Assembly: GCA_945870855.1 (NCBI GenBank)
Contig: CAMBTP010000008.1
Span: forward strand, 1 to 64,000
Direction of reading: 5' to 3'
DNA from: Prosthecobacter debontii
GTDB taxonomy: Bacteria > Verrucomicrobiota > Verrucomicrobiia > Verrucomicrobiales > Akkermansiaceae
DNA length: 64,000 nt
Below are positions 25,735 to 34,915 of this stretch, in pieces (within the stretch, counting starts at the first letter, position 1; every line of letters starts with the position of its first letter). The position numbers and the translations under genes are program-made. Under the pieces are notes generated by a model, which was given only the letters and a program-made list of their open reading frames with translations, had not been told where the DNA came from and did not search any database.

Positions 25735-26423
25735 ATGAAAAACATGAGCAGCAAGCAGCAAGCAGCAAGCAGCAAGCAGCAAGCAGCAAGCAGCAAGCAG
25801 CAAGCAGCAAGCAGCAAGCAGCAAGCAGCAAGCAGCTACCGATCACACTGCTGATTGGTTACAGATGGTCTGAGTCGCCGGATAAAAAAGAGGATGGACT
25901 TAACGATCGCTGGCGCTTTCTACGCGACCAAGTTGAGACGGCAGCCAGCGAGCTAGAAAAGCGGGCAGCTCAACGAACTGGCGCTCCCAATAAGCTCAGG
26001 GTTTCAGTGGGGCGTCTGCGTGGACACCACGGAACAACTCTGATGGGAGGCATCCTTCGCAAAATCGAACGCGCGGATATCCTGCTATTCGATATCACAG
26101 GCGACAATCCTAACGTTCATTTTGAGCTAGGTTATGCACTCGCGATAAAAGGCGCGGACTCTGGCAGGGTTTTTGTATTTAGGGAAAATGGTAAAGATAA
26201 AACAAACTCCGCTGATAAACCCTGCTCTGACCTTTCCGGTTACATGCTAACCCTTTATCAGCGAAGTGAGACAACTACCGGTAAAAGCGGAAGCAAGCCT
26301 AGCTTCAAACTAAATGACCCAAAAGGGTTTCTAGCTGCCTTGCGGACCATCCTGATTGGCTTGGCAGAAGAACGCGAGATGTGGGGGCAATCCAAAAAAT
26401 TGCTAGAAGAACTAGATGATTAA
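25735..26423 (+). CDS. TIR/nucleotide deoxyribosyltransferase-like protein, phase-variable, out of frame as read
   Basis: A start ATG at 25735 (MKNM) leads into the AGCAGCA tract and, in the present copy number, stops at 25852-25854. The frame that is one step away is open from 25725 through the tract to 26423 and encodes about 195 residues after the tract: PITLLIGYRWSES, a charged helix, RVSVGRLRGHHGTTLMGGIL, then ADILLFDITGDNPNVHFELGYALAIKG. The last motif is the hallmark of TIR-like/nucleoside-2-deoxyribosyltransferase-like domains used as NAD- or nucleotide-degrading effectors in bacterial defence, with Glu in FELG likely catalytic. No ATG, GTG or TTG exists in that frame before a GTG at 26007, which would cut off the first strand. 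One extra heptamer, or two fewer, would fuse MKNM to the domain (about 231 residues). Composition is AT-rich. An alternative is a dead gene. Confidence 0.6.
25747..25836 (+). repeat. Heptanucleotide tandem repeat (AGCAGCA, 12 copies plus 6 nt)
   Basis: A perfect 7-bp microsatellite of about 12.9 units. The unit reads as the same heptapeptide (SSKQQAA) in all three forward frames and contains no stop in any of them. A change of one unit therefore shifts the frame downstream without altering the repeat peptide. This is the typical structure of a contingency locus. Confidence 0.95.
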
Positions 26424-26438
26424 TTAATAAATTTATAT

Positions 26439-29400
26439 ATGATTAAATTACTACCAACCCTACGGACACTTTCATTTGCTTGGATTTTATCATCGGCAGT
26501 CTGGGCTCAAGTCACCATCGACCCACCCACGCGTTCCTTCACCAAGGATGGCGGCGGAGGCTCCATTCTCACTTCTGGCACAGGAACATGGTCTGCTACC
26601 ACCACAGCTTCTTGGCTCACAATCACGCCCAGAACCACCGGCTCTGCAGGCACTTCTTGTATCTATGTGGTGAACTCCAACTTGTCGGCCGACGCCCGGC
26701 AGGGTGTGATCAACATCGCCGGAACCACTCACACGGTCACCCAGCTCGGCTATACCGCCACTCTCAGTCCCACATCCGCCACCGTGAATTTGGCCGGTGG
26801 TGCCAAAACGGTCAGCATCACGACGTCTGCCGGTGTTTCTTGGACAGCTACGACATCGACCCCTTGGATCACCGTCAACTCACCCTCGGGAATAGGCAGT
26901 GGCACCGTGACCTATACGGTGGCCAATTACTCCGGGGTGGTTACCCGCACGGGCTCCGTCCTGATCGGCGGGCAGGCCTTCTCTGTATCCCAGACCGGAA
27001 CGGACGTGAACATTGCGCCCTACTCCAGCGACAAGGCCTACAGCTCCGATATCGTGACAGTTGAGGTCGCTGCTCTCTCCGCTACCAACTGGAACGTGAC
27101 GTCCAATTCTTCATGGATTTCTGTGGTAGATCCCGGTGCGAAAAAAGGAAATTCCACCGTGTTTCTCGCCATCAGCACCAATCCGAGCTTCTTGGAGCGA
27201 ACTGGCACCGTGACGATCGGCTCGGCCACCTTCACGATACGCCAAAGTGGAACTCCCTTCCCGCAGCTTGATATCCTGCCGAAGACGGCCACTGCGGAAC
27301 CTACCGGAGCGTTCGCCAATATCGCGGTCATCGCCACGCCAGACGCACCCTGGACGGCCGAAAGCCTGACGCCATGGATCATCGCCTCCGGCACCTCGGG
27401 GGCGGGCAATGGCAATATCAGCTACGTGGCTTCCGCGAATCCGACACTGTCGCCCCGGACCGGAACCGTGCGGGTGTATGCTCCTGCCGTTTTGCCGAAG
27501 ATCGATCTGACCCAGTCGCTTTTGGCACATATCCCCACTGGCAGCTACGATCATAGCGGCTGGCAGCGTCACTTTGCTGGGCCTATTGAGACCCGTATGG
27601 ACGGTTCCTTCCGCCGCGAACTCAGCGGTCAGAACATCGACCTAGACCAGGATGCGGGAAGCGTCGCGGTCCGTTTCAAGGTGGAAACTACCGGTGCCAT
27701 TCAACGCCTTTGCGGGATCAACGCCAATTCCACCAACACCGCGCTCTACATCAACGCGAATAACCAGTTGGTGCTCCAATCCGGTTCGTCGCTGCTGGTA
27801 TCCGACTTCACGGTTGTTGCCAACAAGGAATACCATGTGGTGGCCACCGCATCCCTGGCCAACGTCGTAAGCCTCTACGCCGGTGAAGCCGGCACGACGA
27901 TCCGCCTTGCCGGGACCTCGACGTTTGCTAGCGCGCCCTTCCGGCTCAGTGTGATCACACCCGCCGCGGCCGTGAAGATCGGCTACGCCGACCTACCATC
28001 CAGCGGTTATCTCAATGGCGGCGTGCTCAAGGATTTCCGCCTCTACGGGCGGGCGCTTAACAGTGACGAGGTTACCGCACTTTTCACCACTGCGCTGACC
28101 GGCGAGTCCTACGGGCCATTCCTGACGCAAGCCGTTAACCCGGTCGTGAGCTACAATCTGCGCGGCCAGGCGGCAGTCACCGGAGGCTCGCGGGTACCAT
28201 CGGAAGTTGCTAAGTTGTATACCTGGAGTACCGGTCATATTACTAGTTTCACCCCATCCGTGGTTTATCTGGGCAATTTCAATGATTTCGTAGGTCTTAC
28301 TCTTGAGATGCAGGTCAAATCCGAGGTGAAATGCAATACGACGGATAACGTCCATACGGTCTACGGAGGCTCATCATCAACGAAAGTAAGTGTGCTGTTC
28401 ACCTACGAGGACAATACCACCGGAACCATAGACCAGTCCGTGGTAGCTACAGACTTAACGAATGGGTATAATTACAAACCCTCAGACTCTGCCAACGCCA
28501 AAGTCACTAAAACTTTGACCTTCAGTAATCCCAACCCGCAGAAGACGGTCAAGTCCGTCAGAGTGTCTGCCAGCCATACGAGAAGTTCTAACAGTTTAAC
28601 CTGGCCAGCCCAATTTACAAACTCCATCGGCGCGATCACCACAAACATCCCGCTCACCGACCTTGACAGCATCTCCGGTATTGTCGGCTGGGCCGAAGCG
28701 CAGGACCGCCTTTCGGCACCGCAGCGGGCGCTCAAAAGTGAGGGAACGGGCGAATTTCGTCTGTGGTCGCATCAGAGTTCCTTTTCCGGAGACAGCGGCA
28801 CCTACAGTCTGTGGTTCCGCAGCGAGGCCTTGCCCCCTCCCGGCACGCGCTGGAAGTTGTTCAAACGGGCTGGTCTAGTTAGCCACTTGCTCACTGTGGA
28901 GCTTGATTCATCTGGCGATATTGTGTGCAGCGATGGTGCGAATACTGTCACCTTGACCGCCGGGATCAAGGCCAAGCAGTGGCAGATGCTCACGTTCGCA
29001 GGTGCGTTTGGTTCAAATTTAACCGCCTATGTCGATGGCACGGAGGTCGGCAACACCAATGTCTTTTCTGGCTACAATTATGGCCGGGCAGCGGGTGATC
29101 CGGTATGGATGCGGATCGGTGGATGGTCCGGCTCGCTCGGCAACGTCGCATTTTACGATGGTGCGCTGAGCTCCGCCCAGGTCAGAACCATCTACGATAG
29201 CGAAAAAGCGATCTTCATCGATCACGTTGTTTCCCAAGGCGTAGTGACTCCTGAGCTCTCACCCCAAACTGCGACGCTCGGTGCAGACGGTGGCACAACA
29301 AGCGCCAGCTTGACGTTGGCGAGCAACGTTACGTGGAGCGCAGTATCTTCGGCCGATTGGCTACAGATCACTTCCGGTGCCAGCGGTTCCGGGTCAACCG

Positions 29401-30572
29401 CTCTCCAGGTTTTCGCGGCAGCGAATCCCACCGTCACCACCCGCAGTGCGACAGTCACGATCGCTGGCCGTCAGTTCACCGTGAGCCAAACGGGAATGCC
29501 TGCTGAGATCGCCTACACCCCAGAAATCTTCACCACGGATGGCGGGAGCATGATGATTGATGTGATTGCAGGCGGGAACGCCCAGTGGTCAGCGACAAGC
29601 GGAGCAAGCTGGTTGACCGTTGCCCTCGGCGAAAGCGGGGAGGGAGACGGTTTTGTTTTCCTCATTGCAGATCCCTACAATAATACGTCGCAATCGAGGA
29701 CTGGTTCCGTGACTGTCGCGGGCAAGACCATTTATTTCACCCAGCGCGGCTATTCGCTAAGCATCAGCCCGCAGGTCGCTCAGATCGGAAGCAATTCCGG
29801 GGCCGGAGAGTTTGGAGTTGCAGCTCCACTGAGTGCCGTGTGGGAGGCGGTCGTCACCCAACCATGGATCACCGTGCTCGGTAGCACCACTGGTATCGGT
29901 AATGGGACCTTGCGCTACACCGTCGCTGCCAATGAAACGGGAGCGACCCGGAGCGGCAAAATCATCGTTTCCGGACAAGAATACTCCATCACCCAGACCA
30001 CCAGCCTCCAAATGGCGACGGAGGATGACGGGAACGGCACAGTGTCCGGAGCCGGCGGATATGACGTGAACAGTTCCGCAACTTTGACAGCAACAGCTGC
30101 CCAAGGTTACGTTTTCTCTCACTGGACTGGCGATGCCGTGGGAAGCACAAACCCCCTCTCGGTGTCAATGGATAGCAGCAAGACCGTCAAAGCACATTTC
30201 ATCCCCGCAGGCGCTGCTGATACGATCGCCACAAATTCCGCAGAAGCGCTAGGACTGGTTCCAGAATCCCGGCTAACTCTAGAGCGCCAAAATACGCTCA
30301 ATGAAGTGGCTGCAAACCCCAACCTGTTCAATCTCTACAACCGGGATCAAATGCACAGTCTCGCACTCGGTAGTCCTGTTCTCGAAAAGAATGCATCCAC
30401 AGGTAAAATGACATTATCGCTTGGGATGAAGCGCTCGACGGATTTGACCAATTGGGCAGACATGCCAGTGGGTTCCTCAGATGTCAGCGTAACAAACGGG
30501 AAAATGAGCATTCAAGTCACCCCGCAGGGTAACGCGGCGTTCTACATACTCGAAGGGACACAAGGCGAGTGA
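26439..30572 (+). CDS. Large secreted BACON/LamG multidomain protein
   Basis: A 1377-residue protein. A signal peptide (about 1-23, ending AVWA) is followed by four BACON-type beta-sandwich repeats (about 24-350), each with a WSATT.ASWLTI-like strand and a closing VTQ/SVSQ strand. A LamG/concanavalin-like domain (about 355-550), a central domain of unknown type, a second LamG domain (about 740-925), three further BACON repeats (about 930-1185) and an InlB-B-like or FIVAR-type bacterial repeat (YVFSHWTGDAV...VKAHFIP, about 1190-1250) come next. The end is a short unassigned region, with no sortase or PEP-type signal recognised. It probably binds carbohydrate or surfaces outside the cell. It starts 15 bp after the TIR-like gene, in an AT-rich gap. 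Confidence 0.85.
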   Translation: MIKLLPTLRTLSFAWILSSAVWAQVTIDPPTRSFTKDGGGGSILTSGTGTWSATTTASWLTITPRTTGSAGTSCIYVVNSNLSADARQGVINIAGTTHTVTQLGYTATLSPTSATVNLAGGAKTVSITTSAGVSWTATTSTPWITVNSPSGIGSGTVTYTVANYSGVVTRTGSVLIGGQAFSVSQTGTDVNIAPYSSDKAYSSDIVTVEVAALSATNWNVTSNSSWISVVDPGAKKGNSTVFLAISTNPSFLERTGTVTIGSATFTIRQSGTPFPQLDILPKTATAEPTGAFANIAVIATPDAPWTAESLTPWIIASGTSGAGNGNISYVASANPTLSPRTGTVRVYAPAVLPKIDLTQSLLAHIPTGSYDHSGWQRHFAGPIETRMDGSFRRELSGQNIDLDQDAGSVAVRFKVETTGAIQRLCGINANSTNTALYINANNQLVLQSGSSLLVSDFTVVANKEYHVVATASLANVVSLYAGEAGTTIRLAGTSTFASAPFRLSVITPAAAVKIGYADLPSSGYLNGGVLKDFRLYGRALNSDEVTALFTTALTGESYGPFLTQAVNPVVSYNLRGQAAVTGGSRVPSEVAKLYTWSTGHITSFTPSVVYLGNFNDFVGLTLEMQVKSEVKCNTTDNVHTVYGGSSSTKVSVLFTYEDNTTGTIDQSVVATDLTNGYNYKPSDSANAKVTKTLTFSNPNPQKTVKSVRVSASHTRSSNSLTWPAQFTNSIGAITTNIPLTDLDSISGIVGWAEAQDRLSAPQRALKSEGTGEFRLWSHQSSFSGDSGTYSLWFRSEALPPPGTRWKLFKRAGLVSHLLTVELDSSGDIVCSDGANTVTLTAGIKAKQWQMLTFAGAFGSNLTAYVDGTEVGNTNVFSGYNYGRAAGDPVWMRIGGWSGSLGNVAFYDGALSSAQVRTIYDSEKAIFIDHVVSQGVVTPELSPQTATLGADGGTTSASLTLASNVTWSAVSSADWLQITSGASGSGSTALQVFAAANPTVTTRSATVTIAGRQFTVSQTGMPAEIAYTPEIFTTDGGSMMIDVIAGGNAQWSATSGASWLTVALGESGEGDGFVFLIADPYNNTSQSRTGSVTVAGKTIYFTQRGYSLSISPQVAQIGSNSGAGEFGVAAPLSAVWEAVVTQPWITVLGSTTGIGNGTLRYTVAANETGATRSGKIIVSGQEYSITQTTSLQMATEDDGNGTVSGAGGYDVNSSATLTATAAQGYVFSHWTGDAVGSTNPLSVSMDSSKTVKAHFIPAGAADTIATNSAEALGLVPESRLTLERQNTLNEVAANPNLFNLYNRDQMHSLALGSPVLEKNASTGKMTLSLGMKRSTDLTNWADMPVGSSDVSVTNGKMSIQVTPQGNAAFYILEGTQGE

Positions 30573-30921
30573 ACCGCATGCTTCACACCGCCTAATTCTG
30601 TATCCCACGTGGAACCGAATTCGATAAGGATGTATCTCGCTGGAAGAACCAAGGGGCTCGCTGCTAGTAAAGCTTGCGAGAGTTCCACCACTATTCCCTG
30701 AAATCCTTCATGGCGTCACCCTATGAGCGCATCGATATCTTTTGTTGCTCATCATCTTCGGGGAAATTCTCCTCGATGCGAAACTGCACATCCGCTGCCA
30801 CCGGCACCAGACCTCGATTCAGGAACCTTTTGCGCATCTTCCCATTTTTCTAAAAAAACCATTGCCACAGGTCGGGAGGGCGGATAGCTTCCGCGCCCCA
30901 ACCGTCTAATCCCGCTCCAAG
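30573..30921. other. Intergenic region with degenerate parS-like site and possible small open frame
   Basis: About 350 bp. Bases 30602-30615 match the parS-like 14-mer at 12 of 14 positions. On the minus strand, 30721-30837 encodes a coding-like 38-residue peptide (MRKRFLNRGLVPVAADVQ...) without a clear ribosome-binding site; it may be a gene remnant. No promoter or RNA gene is evident. Confidence 0.3.
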
Positions 30922-31077
30922 ATGTCCAAGCACAACTCACTGAAATCAAGCGCCACCGTCGGCGGCAAACGTTCCGTCCTCAAGCGTTTCGAGCGCGTGA
31001 AACTGCTCAAGGAGCGTGGCGAATGGAAACAGGGGAAATCCCCGATTGGTCTGCCGAAGACCAAGCACGAGTCATAA
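30922..31077 (+). CDS. Verrucomicrobial small basic protein
   Basis: A 51-residue, Lys/Arg-rich protein. The pattern MSKHNSLKSSATVGGKRSV then LKRFERVKLLKERGEWKQG and GLPKTK matches the small basic protein family that is widespread in Verrucomicrobia (as I recall it, TIGR04137). It is presumed to associate with RNA or ribosomes, but no function is proven. It is a useful lineage marker. It is followed 91 bp later by a pseudouridine synthase on the same strand. Confidence 0.85.
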   Translation: MSKHNSLKSSATVGGKRSVLKRFERVKLLKERGEWKQGKSPIGLPKTKHES

Positions 31078-31167
31078 TCTCTCGTTGTGCAATCCGCTCC
31101 CACCTCTTCTCCCATCTCTGCTCTCACCTCCGCGCCGCATCCCGGCGCGGTCATTTTTTGAACTATC

Positions 31168-31875
31168 ATGCCTGAGGGAGTCCGTCTCAACAAATACCTC
31201 GCCTCCTGCGGCATCGGCTCGCGGCGGGGCTGTGAGGAGTTGATCGAAAGCGGTCGAATCGAGGTCAACGGCGCGCCCTGCCTGAAGCTCGCGACACGCA
31301 TCACACCGTCAGATCATGTCCGCCTCGATGGTAAGCGCGTCCTTCCGAAAGAGGAGATGGTCGTCATTTTCCACAAGCCGCGCGGCTATGTCTGCACCCG
31401 CAGCGACGAGCTCGGGCGCCAGACCATTTACAACCTCCTGCCACCCGCGCTGCACGCCCTCCATCACGTTGGAAGGCTAGACACCGAGTCCGAGGGAATG
31501 CTCATTCTCACCAACGACGGCGATCTTTCGCAGCGTCTCATGCACCCGTCGAAATCAGTCGAAAAAGAATACCTAGTCACCTCGAACCAGGCTTTCGAAA
31601 ACGCCCACCTCGACCAATTCCTCGTCGGCGTTTTCACCGAGGAGGGGAAGCTGAAAGCCAAACAAATCGAGCGGATCTCCGCGCGCCGCATCAAGGTCAT
31701 CCTCGACCACGGCGCAAAACGCCAGATCCGCGTGATGTTCGAGGCGCTCGGCTACCAGGTCACAAAGCTTCTCCGCGTCCGCATCGGCAACCTCTGGCTC
31801 GGCGATCTCGAACCCGCCCAATACGCGATTCTCAACAAGAAGGAAATCGGGATGCTGCTCGCTGAGAAGGTGTAG
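31168..31875 (+). CDS. RsuA/RluB-family pseudouridine synthase
   Basis: A 235-residue protein. An S4 RNA-binding domain (about 1-60, [21 protein letters not shown]) precedes the catalytic domain with [16 protein letters not shown], the catalytic-Asp motif [19 protein letters not shown], and [12 protein letters not shown]. It isomerises a uridine in 16S or 23S rRNA; RluB-type specificity is the closest resemblance but cannot be settled from sequence alone. The length is within the family range. It is encoded between the small basic protein and acs. Confidence 0.92.
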   Translation: MPEGVRLNKYLASCGIGSRRGCEELIESGRIEVNGAPCLKLATRITPSDHVRLDGKRVLPKEEMVVIFHKPRGYVCTRSDELGRQTIYNLLPPALHALHHVGRLDTESEGMLILTNDGDLSQRLMHPSKSVEKEYLVTSNQAFENAHLDQFLVGVFTEEGKLKAKQIERISARRIKVILDHGAKRQIRVMFEALGYQVTKLLRVRIGNLWLGDLEPAQYAILNKKEIGMLLAEKV

Positions 31876-31954
31876 ATGGCAAGTCCGCCATCCTTTCGCT
31901 TTTCGCCATTGCGCCAAGCATGGTGACGCACTAGCTTACTGGGAGTTTTCAACC

Positions 31955-33934
31955 ATGAGCTCCCAAAAATCAAAAAAAGCCGCCAGCGATCATGCTGCCG
32001 AACTTGCGGTCGTCCGCAAGCCATCAAAAGAATTTTCTAAAAAAGCCCGCATCGGATCGATGGCGGAGTATGAGAAGCTCTACAAGCAATCCATCGACAA
32101 GCCTGAGAAATTCTGGGCGTCCGAGGCGAAAGAACTGCTCTGGCAAAAGCCCTTTTCGAAAGTCCTGAAATGGAAAGCTCCGGATGCGGAGTGGTTCATT
32201 GGCGGAAAACTCAACGTCGCGGAGAACTGCGTGGATCGCCATGCCTTCGGGCCGCGCGCGAACAAGGCGGCGATCATCTGGGAGGGCGAGCCCGGCGATA
32301 AACGCACGATCACTTACTCCCAGCTCCATCGCGAGGTCTGCAAGTTCGCTAACGTCCTGCTCGCGCACGGTGTGAAATCGAAGGATTGCGTCCTGATCTA
32401 CATGCCAATGATACCGGAGGCCGCCATCGCCATGCTCGCCTGCGCGCGAATCGGCGCTGTGCACAATGTCGTATTCGGTGGCTTCGCTTCTGAGGCCATC
32501 CTTGACCGCCTTGAGGACTCGGGAGCCACCGCAGTCATCACCGCAGACGGCGGATGGAGGCGCGGAAAAGTCGTTTCCCTCAAGCCCGCCGTGGACGAGG
32601 CTTTGAAGAAGTATGACAAGATCGAAAACATCTTCGTCGTGAAGCGTACGGCGAACAAGGTCTCCATGAAAGATGGCCGCGACCACTGGTGGCATGAGGA
32701 AATGGAAACCGCCTCCGCGAAGCACGAGCCGAAGGGTTTCGATTCCGAACATCCGCTTTTCATCCTCTATACCTCCGGCTCAACTGGGAAACCGAAAGGC
32801 ATCCTCCACACCTCCGGCGGTTACCTCACCGGCACCTACTCCACCTGCAAATACATCTTCGATATGCGCGATGAGGATGTCTATTGGTGCACTGCCGATG
32901 TCGGCTGGATCACCGGCCACTCCTACATCGTATATGGCCCGCTCGCCAACGGCGTCACCCAGGTGATGTACGAAGGCGCACCAAACGAGCCGGACTTCGG
33001 GCGTTTCTGGAAAATGATCGAGGAGCACCGCGTCACCATATTCTACACCGCCCCCACCGCCATCCGCGCCTTCATCAAGGCTGGCGACGCCTTTCCAGAC
33101 AAACACGACCTCTCCTCGCTCCGCCTGCTCGGCTCCGTCGGTGAGCCGATCAACCCCGAGGCATGGGCTTGGTATCACAAAAAAATTGGCGGTGGTCGCT
33201 GCCCCATCGTCGATACATGGTGGCAGACAGAAACCGGAGCCATTCTCATTTCCCCCATACCTGGTGCGACGCCCTGCATTCCCGGCACCGCCACCCGCCC
33301 GTTCTTCGGAATCGATGCTGCGATCCTCGATGACAGCGGAAAGGAATGCCCGCCCAACGTCGACGGCCGCCTGGTAATCCGCAAACCGTGGCCCTCCATG
33401 ACCCGCACGATTCACGGCGACAAAGCTCGTTTCAAGAAAACCTATTTCTCCGACTACCCAGGGATTTACACCGCTGGCGACGGAGCACGGCGCGATAAGA
33501 AAGGCAATTTCTGGATCATCGGCCGCCTCGATGACGTGCTCAACGTCTCCGGCCACCGACTCGGCACCGCCGAGATTGAGAGCGCCCTCGTCGCCCACCC
33601 CGCCGTCGCGGAAGCTGCTGTTGTCGGCCGTCCCCACGATCTCAAAGGACAGGCCGTCGCGGCATTCGTAACTTTAAAAATTGGCTACGAAAACTCGGTG
33701 GAACTAGAGAAAGAACTCCGCGATCACGTCGGCCACGTGATCGGCGCCATCGCCAAGCCCGACGACATCCATTTCACTCCCGCCTTGCCAAAAACACGCT
33801 CGGGTAAAATCATCCGGCGCCTTCTGAAAGAACTTGTAACCACGGGCGAAATCACAGGTAGCGTCACCACGCTCGAAGACATGGGTGTGATTGAACACCT
33901 CAGGGAACTACTGAAGAAACAATCCTCCAAATGA
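31955..33934 (+). CDS. acs: Acetyl-CoA synthetase (AMP-forming)
   Basis: A 659-residue protein (E. coli Acs has 652). The visible motifs are the adenylation loop [28 protein letters not shown], and the C-terminal hinge/catalytic lysine segment [13 protein letters not shown], which is also the usual site of regulatory acetylation. It activates acetate to acetyl-CoA through acetyl-AMP. Its stop overlaps the ATG of the coiled-coil gene by 4 nt (ATGA). Confidence 0.95.
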   Translation: MSSQKSKKAASDHAAELAVVRKPSKEFSKKARIGSMAEYEKLYKQSIDKPEKFWASEAKELLWQKPFSKVLKWKAPDAEWFIGGKLNVAENCVDRHAFGPRANKAAIIWEGEPGDKRTITYSQLHREVCKFANVLLAHGVKSKDCVLIYMPMIPEAAIAMLACARIGAVHNVVFGGFASEAILDRLEDSGATAVITADGGWRRGKVVSLKPAVDEALKKYDKIENIFVVKRTANKVSMKDGRDHWWHEEMETASAKHEPKGFDSEHPLFILYTSGSTGKPKGILHTSGGYLTGTYSTCKYIFDMRDEDVYWCTADVGWITGHSYIVYGPLANGVTQVMYEGAPNEPDFGRFWKMIEEHRVTIFYTAPTAIRAFIKAGDAFPDKHDLSSLRLLGSVGEPINPEAWAWYHKKIGGGRCPIVDTWWQTETGAILISPIPGATPCIPGTATRPFFGIDAAILDDSGKECPPNVDGRLVIRKPWPSMTRTIHGDKARFKKTYFSDYPGIYTAGDGARRDKKGNFWIIGRLDDVLNVSGHRLGTAEIESALVAHPAVAEAAVVGRPHDLKGQAVAAFVTLKIGYENSVELEKELRDHVGHVIGAIAKPDDIHFTPALPKTRSGKIIRRLLKELVTTGEITGSVTTLEDMGVIEHLRELLKKQSSK

Positions 33935-34803
33935 CCTCAACACAATATCTCTTCTACTACGCCGCCAGCGCTCTCGGCATCCGCAGTCAGAAAAGGCGCA
34001 TGATACATGCAGCAGATGAAAAACATTTGCTGTTAGAAGCCGAGTCCTATCTAGGCAAGGCAATCTGGGAACAGGTTGCGCACATTGAAGAGCTTTCCGT
34101 AGAATACTGGAACTTACGCAAGCTCATGAAGGAGCATGACCGCGTTGCCGACGTGCTGAAAATCCAACAACAACAGCTAGCCGAAATTCATGCAGAGCGC
34201 GCGGGTCATTTGCGAGCCACCAACGAGCCATTCCAAGATCTACTCGAAGAGCGGCAGAATCTGTTCAACTCTCTTAAGGAGCTCGTAACGAAACGCGACA
34301 TGATCTTGAACGAGGCTCGAGATGTCCGTCGCCTCTATGAGGGAAGAAAAGTTAAGCAGGAAATACTCACCAATGAGGAAGCAAGCAAGGAGGAGGAGGA
34401 GTTATCGGACATAAAAATCAAAATCGACCAACTAAAATCTAGGTTCGCCCTACTGAAAGTGGAGGGCAAGAAAATAGCTGACAGAATAGCCGAAGAGAGC
34501 GTGAAAATCGACGAGGTTGATGCCGAAATAATGAACCGCAAGCTGGCGCGGCGCGAACTAGCTTCTGATGCCTTTCAGCACATCGTGGACATCAATCAAA
34601 AAATTTCCAAACTATCCTCCGAAATGAGTGTTCTGGATACGCAGATAAGCAGGCTCTATGGAGGAATAGGTAAATTTGTCAGTCGCAACCTAGCAAACCC
34701 AGAATGCCTCAAGGTGTGCGGTGATATGCAGTGGCTTACATTTACAATGGGTGCATTGCGTAAGTCGATCACTTGGAATTACAAGATCGCAGGGAAAATA
34801 TGA
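33931..34803 (+). CDS. Coiled-coil hypothetical protein
   Basis: A 290-residue protein, mainly long charged helices (about 40-240), rich in Glu, Lys, Leu and Arg with heptad character. The N-terminus ([16 protein letters not shown]) is less charged. There is no signal peptide or membrane helix. The ATG overlaps the acs stop. It is clearly more AT-rich than acs and carB, suggesting an acquired gene placed exactly at the acs 3' end; no 3'-end repeat of acs was found downstream. The function is unknown. Confidence 0.7.
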   Translation: MTSTQYLFYYAASALGIRSQKRRMIHAADEKHLLLEAESYLGKAIWEQVAHIEELSVEYWNLRKLMKEHDRVADVLKIQQQQLAEIHAERAGHLRATNEPFQDLLEERQNLFNSLKELVTKRDMILNEARDVRRLYEGRKVKQEILTNEEASKEEEELSDIKIKIDQLKSRFALLKVEGKKIADRIAEESVKIDEVDAEIMNRKLARRELASDAFQHIVDINQKISKLSSEMSVLDTQISRLYGGIGKFVSRNLANPECLKVCGDMQWLTFTMGALRKSITWNYKIAGKI

Positions 34804-34915
34804 ACCCGGCGATCGGTTATCCGCACACCTTAACCGCAATCCCCGCTCGCCTTGCCTTTACAAAACGGCAAGCCCCTGCCACACCCCTGAAAGTTTAAGT
34901 AACTCACGCGCACAC

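Noticed and set aside
25747-25836. CRISPR array
   Set aside because: The repeat is a perfect 7-bp microsatellite without spacers; no cas genes are present.
25646-25846. Minus-strand frame rich in Leu, Ala and Cys
   Set aside because: It is only the reverse of the AGCAGCA tract, which is stop-free in all frames.
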